Source: Mesobacillus subterraneus
Lineage (GTDB): Bacteria > Bacillota > Bacilli > Bacillales > Cytobacillaceae
DNA: 64,000 bases
Reading direction: 5' to 3'
NCBI RefSeq assembly: GCF_003937825.1
Contig: NZ_RSFW01000017.1
Location: forward strand, 234,708 to 298,707
Made by a program: the position numbers and the translations under genes. Position 1 is the first letter of the stretch, and every line of letters starts with the position of its first letter. Of the stretch, positions 43,644 through 52,374 are shown one piece after another. The notes beneath the pieces are model-generated. The model searched no databases and was not told where the DNA came from. It was given only the letters and a program-made list of their open reading frames with translations.

Positions 43644-44330
43644 AATATATTGATAGGTTTGCGGAGCAGCTTCTTTAAGGAGTTTCGAAGGCATTCCGCC
43701 AATATGAAACATCGCAAAACTTTCAGCAAAGTATTCTTCCGGATAATCCAAAAAATAGGCGCGGCCTGGGAACAGCAGCCGGCTTTCACGTTTCCAGATC
43801 TCTAAAAATCTTTCTTCCTGCCTGATACCGCCATAAACATGGCGGTCAAGAGAGTGTGCGAACTCATGGAGCTCGAGATTGACAGAACCATGCCCTTTTC
43901 CTTTTTCACTGCTGCCGATTTTCACAAGAACGGTCCTCGATCCGCCAATCCCGGGAACTTGATCCCACGTTTTTTTTGATGTATAGCCACGAGGAACAAC
44001 TCCTTTTAAATGGCTTGCAGTAGGGTTATCTGTCAGACTCCCTTCAAATAACTTCACTTTGATATTGCTGTTCACAGCTTTTCGAAGCATGGTTTCAGGG
44101 AGGACAGTAAGCCTGTTTATAATCATTGCCGCCTCTGCCTGATCAAAATCCTTTTCCGGCAGAACAACCAGATTGCCGGCAAGTTGAACAGCTTCCGGGT
44201 TTAGAGATTCGTATAGAAGGGATTGCTTTGGATATTCATATAGGAAGATTCCCTCCATATTGGCATTGGAGCTTCCAAGCATGGTAAAGGAGAGGACGAT
44301 AACAATGAATATTTGGATTATTTTTCGCAT
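43629..44330 (-). CDS. Secreted zinc metalloprotease, lethal-factor/Pro-Pro endopeptidase type
   Basis: 233 residues with a signal peptide (about 1-23). The zinc motif is LELHEFAHSLDRHV (HEFAH) and the third ligand is in YFAESFAMFHIGG, the combination of the anthrax-toxin lethal-factor-like family that includes Pro-Pro endopeptidases. The protease is exported and may process a surface protein or act on its own cell wall. No toxin partner is nearby. It is near thyA but separately transcribed. Confidence 0.82.
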   Translation of the reverse strand: MRKIIQIFIVIVLSFTMLGSSNANMEGIFLYEYPKQSLLYESLNPEAVQLAGNLVVLPEKDFDQAEAAMIINRLTVLPETMLRKAVNSNIKVKLFEGSLTDNPTASHLKGVVPRGYTSKKTWDQVPGIGGSRTVLVKIGSSEKGKGHGSVNLELHEFAHSLDRHVYGGIRQEERFLEIWKRESRLLFPGRAYFLDYPEEYFAESFAMFHIGGMPSKLLKEAAPQTYQYIEALE

Positions 44331-44566
44331 TGATATCTCCCTTTCATGTAGGTTGAATCTAAGATGTGTCAGGGTAGGTTGATGGTTTGGAGAGGGTTTG
44401 GCTCGATGATTCTATAAAAATTATAACATAGGAAACTTGGTTGCTGACCGGGAAAAATAGTGGTGGAAATATTTAGTGCGTTTGAGGCGTTTTCATACTG
44501 GGTAATCTTGTTCCGTCATCCTCTGTTCCAAGCTTTCCAAGAATCTAATCCTGGTAAAACATAAAA

Positions 44567-44602
44567 AAACACATGTGATTTTTGATCAATCACATGTGTT
44601 TT
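44567..44602 (-). terminator. Terminator of the terD operon
   Basis: A 14-bp stem AAACACATGTGATT/AATCACATGTGTTT, 12 bases past the last terD stop, with T-rich flanks on both strands. Confidence 0.85.
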
Positions 44603-44613
44603 GCTTTTAACAA

Positions 44614-45189
44614 TTAAACTTCAAGTCCGAAATTCTGGCAGAGAGCGGCCAAGCCTCCGGAGAAGCCGCTGCCGATGGCATTGAACTTCCACTCTTGATT
44701 GTGACGGTAAAGCTCACAAATGACGACTGCCGTTTCGACAGAGAAGTCCTCGCCCAAATCGAAACGAAGGATTTCCTCGCCATTATCCTCATTAACCACT
44801 CGAGCGAAAGCGTTTGATACCTGGCCGAAATTCTGGTTTCTTGCTTCGGCATCATGGATGGTGACAGCAATGGCAATACGATGGACATGGGAAGGCACTT
44901 TCGAGAAATCGATGAGGATTTGTTCATCGTCTCCGTCTCCTTCACCGGTCCTGTTATCACCAGTATGCTCTACCCCTCCGCTAGGATGCTGCAGCTGATT
45001 ATAAAAGATGAAGTCTGAATCTTGTTTGCACTTGCCGCTTTCGTCTGCTAGAAAAGCAGAGGCATCGAGGTCAAAACTGCCGCCAGCATAGCGATTAGTA
45101 TCCCATCCCAAACCGATGATCGCGCGTGTCAGTCCAGGATTCGTTTTTGTCAGGTCGATCCGTTGACCCTTTGACAGGTTGATTCCCAT
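44614..45189 (-). CDS. TerD family calcium-binding stress protein (third copy)
   Basis: 191 residues. It starts [15 protein letters not shown], has the acidic calcium loop [15 protein letters not shown] and ends with a TerD fold [13 protein letters not shown]. TerD proteins bind calcium and are linked to tellurite resistance and envelope stress in Bacillus (yceC/yceD/yceE). Last in the telA-terD-terD run; a terminator follows. It has an unusual cysteine pattern (CKQDSDF, CELYRH, CQNFG) compared with the first copy. Confidence 0.92.
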   Translation of the reverse strand: MGINLSKGQRIDLTKTNPGLTRAIIGLGWDTNRYAGGSFDLDASAFLADESGKCKQDSDFIFYNQLQHPSGGVEHTGDNRTGEGDGDDEQILIDFSKVPSHVHRIAIAVTIHDAEARNQNFGQVSNAFARVVNEDNGEEILRFDLGEDFSVETAVVICELYRHNQEWKFNAIGSGFSGGLAALCQNFGLEV

Positions 45190-45231
45190 ATCTATACACC
45201 CCTTATTTCAATAGCATTAGAATACTAGGTT

Positions 45232-45843
45232 TTAAGTATATGAACGGACTACTTCACTCAGCCCAGGAGCATTTGTGCCAGTTCCTACCGCTGCGAACTT
45301 CCACTCATTGTTATTGCGGTAAATTTCCCCGACAAGCAAGCTTGTCTTGCCGCTATAGTCTTCTGTTAGATTGTATTTGATCAATTCCTGGTTATTGGAA
45401 GGGTTCACAACACGGATGAATGCGTTGCGGATCATGCCGAAATGCTGCTTACGCTTGACAGCATCGTAAATATTAACGACGAATACCAATTTTTCGATAT
45501 TGGCAGGTACTCTGCTTAATTCAATATACACTTGTTCGTCATCGCCATCTCCATCACCAGTCAGGTTGTCCCCAGTGTGTGTGACGCTGCCATCCCTGCT
45601 CTTCAGGTTGCCAAAATAAACAACATCATTGTTGCTTTGCAGCTTGTCGTTAGCGCCCAGCATGATCACGGATGCATCACAGTCGATATTCGCACCGCCT
45701 CCGCCGCCGAACAAACCGCCGAACAGGCCGCCTCCGCCGCTTTTTTGGACAGGATCCCAGCCGAGACCTACCATGATTTTAGAAAGACCTGGATTTCCCT
45801 TTGTTAAATCGACACGTTGTCCTTTTTGTAAGCTAATAGCCAT
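45232..45843 (-). CDS. TerD family protein with glycine-rich insertion (second copy)
   Basis: 203 residues from the ATG at 45841-45843. The TerD acidic loop GDNLTGDGDGDDEQ is present, but between the N-terminal strand and the first loop there is a glycine/phenylalanine-rich insertion (about residues 33-48, GGGGLFGGLFGGGGG) that replaces the usual short turn. The C-terminus is short. It lies between telA and the third terD. The insertion may make it prone to self-assembly or reach another surface; that is speculation. Confidence 0.88.
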   Translation of the reverse strand: MAISLQKGQRVDLTKGNPGLSKIMVGLGWDPVQKSGGGGLFGGLFGGGGGANIDCDASVIMLGANDKLQSNNDVVYFGNLKSRDGSVTHTGDNLTGDGDGDDEQVYIELSRVPANIEKLVFVVNIYDAVKRKQHFGMIRNAFIRVVNPSNNQELIKYNLTEDYSGKTSLLVGEIYRNNNEWKFAAVGTGTNAPGLSEVVRSYT

Positions 45844-45898
45844 TCCCTTCACCTCTTGTAAGTATTTTAATAGTTATATAAGTAAAAATGAGCAGTTC

Positions 45899-47002
45899 TT
45901 ATTGCTGCTTCATTTTCTTAAAATTTTCCTGGAGCTGCATCAGGCGTTTTGAGCCTTCTTCTCTCAGTCGTTTGTTTTCTTCTTCAATCGTCTTTGTTTC
46001 CTGCATGCCCTTCATGATGATATTCCAGCTTTCCTCAATCGTCTCAATCTTGATGCTCGGAGCACCAGACAAGCGGGCGATGTCGACACTCTGGCTGGAA
46101 ATATTCTGTGCATTCCTGACAAGCATTTCATTTGTGCGGCGGTCAAGTTCATTCATGGAGTCTGCCACAAGCTTTTGGCGTTTTGCTGCCACTGCCTGGA
46201 TCAAACCATTCTTGAAAATAGGGATGGTCGTTACGAATGCAGAGTTAATCTTACCAATCAGCTTTGTGTTCCCGCGTTGAAGCAGCCTGATCTGAGGGGC
46301 AGTTTGCAGGGCGACCATCTTTGCCATCTCAAGATCATAGATTCTTTGCTCAAGCAATTCAATTGCATTGCGAAGCGTATCAAGCTGCATGGAGGCCATC
46401 TGGTCGCCAGCAGAAGCTTTCGCTTCCACCTGAGGAAGCTGGTTGGTTTTAAGCTCATTGACTTTAAGCTCGCCGGCAACGACGTATTTCTCAAGAGTCA
46501 GATAGTATTGATAGTTTTGCTCATACATACGTTCAAGCATATTCGTGGAGTCGACCATTTCACTTTGATACTTGGAGATTTCAATATACACATTGTCAAT
46601 CTCCTTCCCCATCGTCTGGTATTTGCCAAACAGCTTCTCTACCAGCTTTTCGCTTTTCTTGAACAGCTTGCCGAACAGGCCGCCGGAAGTTTTTTCAAAA
46701 TCCTTCTTGTCGAATCGATCCATGATCTTCCCAAGCTGTTTGAGTAACTCACCTGAATCTTCGACCTTCGTGGTCCGCATATTGCCAAGGATTTGGTCAG
46801 AGAATCTTGAAATCTCGACTGCTGGCTCTTTCCCGAACTCAAGAACCTGGATTTGGTCACGCTCATCGATGCTGCGTGCCAGGTTCTGGACCTCAGGCTC
46901 GTTCCTCAATGCTAGCTTTAAATCTGACACTGAGGCTTCTGTCAATTTATCTTCAGGATTGGCAGTTACAAGGCTTGTATCTTGGTTTTGTGTTGGATTC
47001 AT
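45899..47002 (-). CDS. telA: TelA family toxic anion resistance protein (YceH-like)
   Basis: 367 residues from ATG 47000-47002, with GGGGAG upstream. Mostly alpha-helical with long coiled coils, no membrane helix; QNISSQSVDIARLSGAPSIKIETIEESWNIIMKGMQET is the typical conserved end. TelA proteins are linked to tellurite and other toxic-anion resistance and are envelope-stress regulated. It starts five bases after the yceG stop, so they are one unit. Confidence 0.93.
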   Translation of the reverse strand: MNPTQNQDTSLVTANPEDKLTEASVSDLKLALRNEPEVQNLARSIDERDQIQVLEFGKEPAVEISRFSDQILGNMRTTKVEDSGELLKQLGKIMDRFDKKDFEKTSGGLFGKLFKKSEKLVEKLFGKYQTMGKEIDNVYIEISKYQSEMVDSTNMLERMYEQNYQYYLTLEKYVVAGELKVNELKTNQLPQVEAKASAGDQMASMQLDTLRNAIELLEQRIYDLEMAKMVALQTAPQIRLLQRGNTKLIGKINSAFVTTIPIFKNGLIQAVAAKRQKLVADSMNELDRRTNEMLVRNAQNISSQSVDIARLSGAPSIKIETIEESWNIIMKGMQETKTIEEENKRLREEGSKRLMQLQENFKKMKQQ

Positions 47003-47006
47003 CAAC

Positions 47007-48644
47007 TTAATCTCCCCTTAAGTTCTTTAATATTCCTTGAAAAATGACTTTTTTGATGATAGAAGGCTCTTTAAATTCCTGCTCAAAGACCACATCTTCG
47101 AGCCAGTGTGAGTCAAAAGCACTTTCATCGATGAAGTTTTCGATATCATTGTGGCCAGGCGGATTGTAAATGATCAGGTCAACACCGAATTGATTCAACA
47201 GCAGCAGGAGCGCAGCGTCGGACCTGGTCATCGTTCCGTTCAATTCATTATTGTATAAAATAAGCTTAGGGACATCCTGGGAATAATCAAACTTCTGCAG
47301 CATTTTCAAGATCTGTTCAGGCACCTGCATTGCCTGGGTAAAAAGATAAATTTTGAGTTCTTCCTCATTTTCGCGATGCTGGGGTTTCAGTTTTGGACTT
47401 GCGCACAAATTTCGAATCCCTGCTGCCAAACCTTTTTGAAGCCCTGTAGGCAAATGCCCGTACTTCCAGTAATGGGTGCCGGCCATTTTCTCCGGGTCCA
47501 GCAGCCCGTCCTTCCCCAGAGCGTTCCGATAGTGGAATCGGAAGTCACTATTGGCGCCAGAAGATAAGGGGAAATTCTTGATCAGCAGTGCATTTTCATG
47601 GGTCAATGCTCCGTGAAGGCGATCCCAGTATTCCCGGCGATTCCTGCTCACTCCATTGATTTTTGCAAATAAAGCAGGAACCTTTACCGTACCGTTCTTG
47701 ACTTCAAAATTCGGTCTGATCATCGCTTTTTCCTTCGCCAGCAAGAATAGTTCATCATATGTTGTTTTCAAGGTGAGCGCAGAAGGGGTGTAATCCCTCA
47801 ACTGCCAAGGTTTATACAATCCAGATCCTTCATGGTTCAGGATCGTTTCGATTTCCCGTGATGCTCTGTAGGCAACCGTGGCGCTCCGCTTGCGTTTTTC
47901 AGCAGGGAACGGCTCCGGATTCTTCTTCTCTGGATACATATGGACAAATGATTGTTCCTTATTCGGGTCAGCCAGCGAAAAGATATCATTGCCGCCTGGA
48001 GTGAATGAAACAATATCACATCCAATTTTCATGACGAAGTAAAGGAAATATTGATGGCTTTTTTTGTAATCACCGTACCATAGGAAAGCAGGCATCCTTT
48101 TTTCAGGGTCTGCGTCATTTAATGGTGCTTCTAAATGATTGAACGACCATTTGATCACATCGACAAGAATCCTCCGAAGTTCCGGGCTTTTAAGTCCGCC
48201 TTCTTCATTTGCTGCAAAAAACTCAAACATCCCGATTGCTGCTTCCCTGATTTTCCGATGAAGCAGGGAGCTTGTGGATGAGATGAGCAATTTTTCGCCA
48301 TCCAGGAATGCGACAAATCGGTTGATCGAGAGGCTCTGCTCCGCGTTAATGTTGATGATTTTCTGAATCGACTGGAAATGTGCATTATCAATGGTCTTAT
48401 CGAGCGATTCATCACTCAATAAAATCAAACCCTGATTATGGACATAGTCATACAGCCGGTTATAATACTCATCCTCATCGAGCGGAATGCCCACGAACCT
48501 CGCTATGACCTGGCCAATATGCAGCGCATTGCCTTCTTTCTGAAAAAGAGGGCGCTCTGCTGTTGGCTTCTCCAGGAGCACAGACCAATTGTCATAGGTC
48601 ACAGGCAAAGTATGTATTTTTATTTGATTGATTGATGGATACAT
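47007..48644 (-). CDS. yceG: YceG family protein (tellurium-resistance associated)
   Basis: 545 residues from ATG 48642-48644 (GGGAAG upstream). YceG-type proteins are found with TelA and TerD in many Bacilli, but the function is unknown. The C-terminal domain contains the segment LLLLNQFGVDLIIYNPPGHNDIENFI, which is well conserved. No catalytic motif is evident. A SigW-like promoter lies about 120 bases upstream of the start. Confidence 0.88.
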   Translation of the reverse strand: MYPSINQIKIHTLPVTYDNWSVLLEKPTAERPLFQKEGNALHIGQVIARFVGIPLDEDEYYNRLYDYVHNQGLILLSDESLDKTIDNAHFQSIQKIININAEQSLSINRFVAFLDGEKLLISSTSSLLHRKIREAAIGMFEFFAANEEGGLKSPELRRILVDVIKWSFNHLEAPLNDADPEKRMPAFLWYGDYKKSHQYFLYFVMKIGCDIVSFTPGGNDIFSLADPNKEQSFVHMYPEKKNPEPFPAEKRKRSATVAYRASREIETILNHEGSGLYKPWQLRDYTPSALTLKTTYDELFLLAKEKAMIRPNFEVKNGTVKVPALFAKINGVSRNRREYWDRLHGALTHENALLIKNFPLSSGANSDFRFHYRNALGKDGLLDPEKMAGTHYWKYGHLPTGLQKGLAAGIRNLCASPKLKPQHRENEEELKIYLFTQAMQVPEQILKMLQKFDYSQDVPKLILYNNELNGTMTRSDAALLLLLNQFGVDLIIYNPPGHNDIENFIDESAFDSHWLEDVVFEQEFKEPSIIKKVIFQGILKNLRGD

Positions 48645-48763
48645 AAAATCACTTCCCACTAACCAAGAAAGTCTAGGATTTCTATCATAAGCTTATTCAT
48701 GGAACAGCCTATATTTACCATCATACCATACATTGGGCTTAATTTTTGATTCGTATTAGCTAG

Positions 48764-48790
48764 TACGGTTGAAAACGGATAAAAGTTTCA
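48764..48790 (-). promoter_or_regulatory. ECF-sigma (SigW-type) promoter of yceG-telA-terD-terD
   Basis: The minus strand reads TGAAAC, a 17-base spacer, then CGTA, matching the -35 and -10 of SigW promoters. It lies about 120 bases before yceG. The adjacent spacing of 17 rather than 16 is within the accepted range. Confidence 0.6.
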
Positions 48791-48873
48791 TAAAATTGCA
48801 CTTCCGATGTATTTTCACCTTTATACCCGTCCATGCATATAGTTGAGTACTAAGGTCAGGAAGGTGAATTCCC

Positions 48874-49131
48874 ATGCGATTTTTATATAAAAGGAAGCCA
48901 GCCGAAGCATTGCGGTTCGAAATCCAGGCTGTGCGTGATGTGATGTGTTCCGGGCATTTTGTACTGCTGGATTTGTTGTTTTATTCATTCCTGTTCGCAT
49001 TATTGATCATGCCTGTGACAACGGGAATGCTGCAATTCGGCGGGGTTTTACTGCTAATTTACAGCACTTTTGCCTGCCTGTTTTTACTCATCCGGAAAAT
49101 CTTCCATATCATCGACTACTCTCAAAAATGA
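48874..49131 (+). CDS. Small membrane protein, unknown
   Basis: 85 residues from ATG 48874 (GGAAGGTG upstream). An amphipathic basic start (KRKPAEALRFEIQAV) precedes two close hydrophobic helices (about 29-46 and 54-74). It is convergent with the HAD gene, overlapping its end by 23 bases, and divergent from yceG. No family is recognised. Because the yceG promoter lies just in front, the two may share the intergenic region. Confidence 0.6.
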   Translation: MRFLYKRKPAEALRFEIQAVRDVMCSGHFVLLDLLFYSFLFALLIMPVTTGMLQFGGVLLLIYSTFACLFLLIRKIFHIIDYSQK

Positions 49132-49912
49132 TTTCCCTGATTTTTTCAAGTATTTCCTCCCCCGCATGCACGCCCTGCAATTCAGTGAAGATATAGGTGA
49201 GCAATGGATTGCATTCGGAGAGTTCTCCATGTGAAGGAATGAAACTGTGGTCGCATTTAACCAGGAAGTCCTCATCCAGGAGAGAATCTCCCGCGCCTAT
49301 AAGAGTGCCGATGCCTTCTCTTTCTTTGATAAAGGAAACCGCTTCCCCTTTGCTGATTGGGGCGGGCATGAAATACAGTTTCCTTCCTTGATAAGATACC
49401 CTCCATCCATAGGCAGATGCTTTCCTTTTGAATTCCTGTACTTGTTTTGCCTCAAGTTTTTCTTCCAATAGATAGTAAAGGAATAGTTCTTCTGCCGAAT
49501 TCAGTCTTCCCTTAACCTGATTCGTTTCCTTTTGCAGGAGATCTTTCAAGTCATCGTGGGATGCACATTCCGCTTTAAGTCTTCTGGTGATGTCTTCACG
49601 CCAATCCGGCAGGGGCTTTCCCTCGCATAGAACCTCAGCACCATTGTAGGTAACTGCATATTTTACAGGGATCCGTTCTTTGAAAAGGCTAATCCGATTA
49701 TATTGTTGAGTTGTCCTTGTCGTAACAGGCACCAGAAGCAACTCCTCCGAGAGTCCATGCAAAAGCTGAATAGCTTTTTCGGTCATGAAGGAGAGATCCT
49801 TCCCGTCCAATTTTTCGACCGCTTGCAGTTGTACAGGCGTTGCTGTTCCTAAATCCTTTAGCGCTCTCCTGGAATAAATGATCGTTCTGTCCAGGTCTGT
49901 TGCAAACATCAT
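49109..49912 (-). CDS. HAD family phosphatase of the Ter enzyme module
   Basis: 267 residues. The nucleophile is in FATDLDRTI (DLDRT), the second motif is VTTRTTQQY, and the Mg-binding end is IGAGDSLLDEDF: a Cof/sucrose-phosphatase type. It is the last enzyme in the CitE-PRTase-StiP-HAD run and starts six bases after the StiP stop. In such modules it is proposed to dephosphorylate a nucleotide-like intermediate, which is inference from comparative genomics. Confidence 0.85.
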   Translation of the reverse strand: MMFATDLDRTIIYSRRALKDLGTATPVQLQAVEKLDGKDLSFMTEKAIQLLHGLSEELLLVPVTTRTTQQYNRISLFKERIPVKYAVTYNGAEVLCEGKPLPDWREDITRRLKAECASHDDLKDLLQKETNQVKGRLNSAEELFLYYLLEEKLEAKQVQEFKRKASAYGWRVSYQGRKLYFMPAPISKGEAVSFIKEREGIGTLIGAGDSLLDEDFLVKCDHSFIPSHGELSECNPLLTYIFTELQGVHAGEEILEKIREIIFESSR

Positions 49913-49918
49913 GGTGTC

Positions 49919-51019
49919 TTACCCCTTTAACTGCTTTATTAGGCCGCAGCATGCATAATCCATCTCTGGATAATGCAGCACTTCGACCTTTTTTTCTTTT
50001 GCAAGCATTAAAATATGCTTAACATACGGACTATCAAAATCCTTTACGAGAACCTTCCAGGGCACTCTTCGCAGAAGAACCCTTGTGGTTTCGCCCACAC
50101 CCGGTTTAATCAGGTTGATATTTTCAATGTCAAATTCAGTGCTAATTCTTTTGACGATATCCAATCCGGAAAAATCCACCTGCTTTTCTTCTGATAATCT
50201 GTTATCGGCTTCCTTTTCGGCAAGTTCAAATACCCTGCTGAATTCCCCGCTAATGACCCTTATAAAATCATTGGATACATCGAAATCCATGAACTCTCTG
50301 TAAAATTTCGCTCCATGAAAATCGTCGACCCCAATAAAATCTTTATTCAGTACAGTTCTGCTGACCAGGCCGGAAACGGTTGAATTAAGACATGCGCTCG
50401 GAAGAAGGAAGTCTTCCTGAGTGCCATACAAAGATGAGCAGTGACCAGGATCTGCCAGGACGGCAATATTGTCATCCAGCATGAAACCATGTTTCTCATG
50501 GATCTCCTGACATGATTTTTGCAGTTCCCGGGAAATGGCGCCTTTTCCCGTCCAGCCATCAATAAATTGGATTGGCATCCCCGGGTGCGTCCTTTGAATA
50601 TGCAGAATTGCATTTTCGTCAACGCCCCGCCCCCGGATGATGGATATGCTGTAATGCGGAAGATTAACACCGTATTTATCTAATAAATATCGCTTTATTA
50701 ATACGCCTACTGGCGTGCCTGCGCGTGCGAGCGATACGAGTACAGCATTCTTTCCTTTTGTTTTATAAATTTGTTCGGCTACGATCCCGGTCAAAAGCGC
50801 AGATTCATATTTATAGGAATCTAGCAGATCCCAGAAAAAATCCATGTATTCCTTACTGGGTTTTCCCTCAATGGGCAACGTCTCACTGTAATGGCCGCCA
50901 TTCTGGATTTGCTTCTCCCTTACGGCAGAGTGTCCCTCCAGGTTGATTCCGGTCAAATCCTTGAGGAGGAACAAGACATCTTCTGAGCTGTACGAGCCAA
51001 ACGCTGTTTCAGACATCAT
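49919..51019 (-). CDS. StiP-like protein with PELOTA RNA-binding domain
   Basis: 366 residues. The N-terminal about 250 residues have a phosphoribosyltransferase-like core (VLVSLARAGTPVGVLI, FIDGWTGKGAI), named StiP in databases and annotated as a cysteine protease. The last about 90 residues have the PELOTA fold (INLIKPGVGETTRVLLRRVPWKVLVKD) expected to bind RNA or a nucleotide. Its start overlaps the PRTase stop by 4 bases (ATGA). The pairing with PRTase and HAD is a known sign of the Ter-linked biosynthesis module. Confidence 0.82.
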   Translation of the reverse strand: MMSETAFGSYSSEDVLFLLKDLTGINLEGHSAVREKQIQNGGHYSETLPIEGKPSKEYMDFFWDLLDSYKYESALLTGIVAEQIYKTKGKNAVLVSLARAGTPVGVLIKRYLLDKYGVNLPHYSISIIRGRGVDENAILHIQRTHPGMPIQFIDGWTGKGAISRELQKSCQEIHEKHGFMLDDNIAVLADPGHCSSLYGTQEDFLLPSACLNSTVSGLVSRTVLNKDFIGVDDFHGAKFYREFMDFDVSNDFIRVISGEFSRVFELAEKEADNRLSEEKQVDFSGLDIVKRISTEFDIENINLIKPGVGETTRVLLRRVPWKVLVKDFDSPYVKHILMLAKEKKVEVLHYPEMDYACCGLIKQLKG

Positions 51020-52374
51020 TCATTCCCCTTCCTGCCATGATAGAATACGATTTTGATTGACGGAATTCCCGCCTGGCGGAATTGCTCAAGCAGTGGCTTC
51101 AGGGACTCATCTGTCACTTCCCTTTCAAAAAAAATCATCGCTTCATCATAGTGGAATGGCTCCACATTGTATAAATAATGTTGAATTTCATGATCTTCCG
51201 GATTAGGGAACGCCATGCCGTATCTTGCTCCGTAGCCGTCTTTGTCGACAACATGAATCGGACTTCTCGTCGTGGATTGAAAGCGAATATCCCCACCGAT
51301 AAGCGAGGCAATTTTCATTGGGATATACATGAATTCGCCCGTGCCAACCGCCAATACCCTTTTCCCCGTAACCATCCGGGAAAGTTCGCTTGATAAAGCA
51401 GAAATGCTTTCGTCCAGTTTACGTCTATCCTGCTCATCCATTCCAAATCTTCCACTAAGGGCGGCATAAGGAATATCTGCTATCTTCCCTCCGAAATAAG
51501 TTGCATCCTCTTCCCCGGAGTATGAATCAAGGTAAACTTTCTTTACTTCCTGTTCCGGAAGTTTGAAAAGCTGCTCATTCTTCGACATCTCCTTATCAGG
51601 AGATTGGCCTGTGACTGTAAATGTCCCTCTCAATAAACTTGCCGATCTGATGGTAATTCCCAGCTCCTTCTCAAGCTGCGAAAATTTCTCGAGATCTGAT
51701 GGTGACCTCCAATCCAAAATCGAAACAACAGTATATACCTTACGCGGGAACTCCGCTTGGATCGAAGAGATGATATTAATGGCCGTCTTCCCGGTGGACA
51801 TCTCATCATCGACAAGAATAATTTCACGGGTGTTGTCCAATAGATCTTTCGGTATATAGCAGCGATGGGAAGTAGCATGTGAATGTTCTTCCTCAAATGT
51901 GATGACAGGGCTTTCACCCGCCACTGCCTCTCTTGTCGTGTGGAAATAGTCTGCCTTCTTGAAAGCTGCGAAGAATGATTGACCAAGAGCGGTCGCTGTT
52001 TCTGCAAACCCGATTATAACCGGAGAGTTATCTTCAGGGATGAATGCCTCAGGTACGACAGGAATTCCCTGCATGAAGCGGTCTTCGAGGTTCAATCCCT
52101 TAGCAAAACTTTTTCCTGCAGTTTCAATCGTATATATGTCAGCCAATAATGAACCTGTCAGCAATCCCCTGACAGGAGGGATCGGCAAATGCTTACCTAA
52201 AATTTTGCTGACAAATAGGAAGGAACGTTTTTTGTTCCTCCTTGCCGCCATAACAAACAATTCCTCAAGCGGAAAGCGAAAGGGATAATATGTTATTTCC
52301 AATTCAATCGAAAGGCTGTCAAGAATTTGATATGAATATTTCTTGTTTGAGTAAGTCGATGTTTGTGATTCCAT
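51016..52374 (-). CDS. Phosphoribosyltransferase with TRSP domain of the Ter enzyme module
   Basis: 452 residues. The PRPP-binding loop EIILVDDEMSTGKTA is a textbook type I PRTase motif, at about residue 190. The C-terminal part with RVLAVGTGEFMYIPMKIA and RFQSTTRSPIHV corresponds to the TRSP domain that accompanies these PRTases. It starts 56 bases inside the upstream gene, with a GGGGTG site, giving close translational coupling. It should attach a base-like compound to phosphoribose; the acceptor is unknown. Confidence 0.85.
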   Translation of the reverse strand: MESQTSTYSNKKYSYQILDSLSIELEITYYPFRFPLEELFVMAARRNKKRSFLFVSKILGKHLPIPPVRGLLTGSLLADIYTIETAGKSFAKGLNLEDRFMQGIPVVPEAFIPEDNSPVIIGFAETATALGQSFFAAFKKADYFHTTREAVAGESPVITFEEEHSHATSHRCYIPKDLLDNTREIILVDDEMSTGKTAINIISSIQAEFPRKVYTVVSILDWRSPSDLEKFSQLEKELGITIRSASLLRGTFTVTGQSPDKEMSKNEQLFKLPEQEVKKVYLDSYSGEEDATYFGGKIADIPYAALSGRFGMDEQDRRKLDESISALSSELSRMVTGKRVLAVGTGEFMYIPMKIASLIGGDIRFQSTTRSPIHVVDKDGYGARYGMAFPNPEDHEIQHYLYNVEPFHYDEAMIFFEREVTDESLKPLLEQFRQAGIPSIKIVFYHGRKGNE

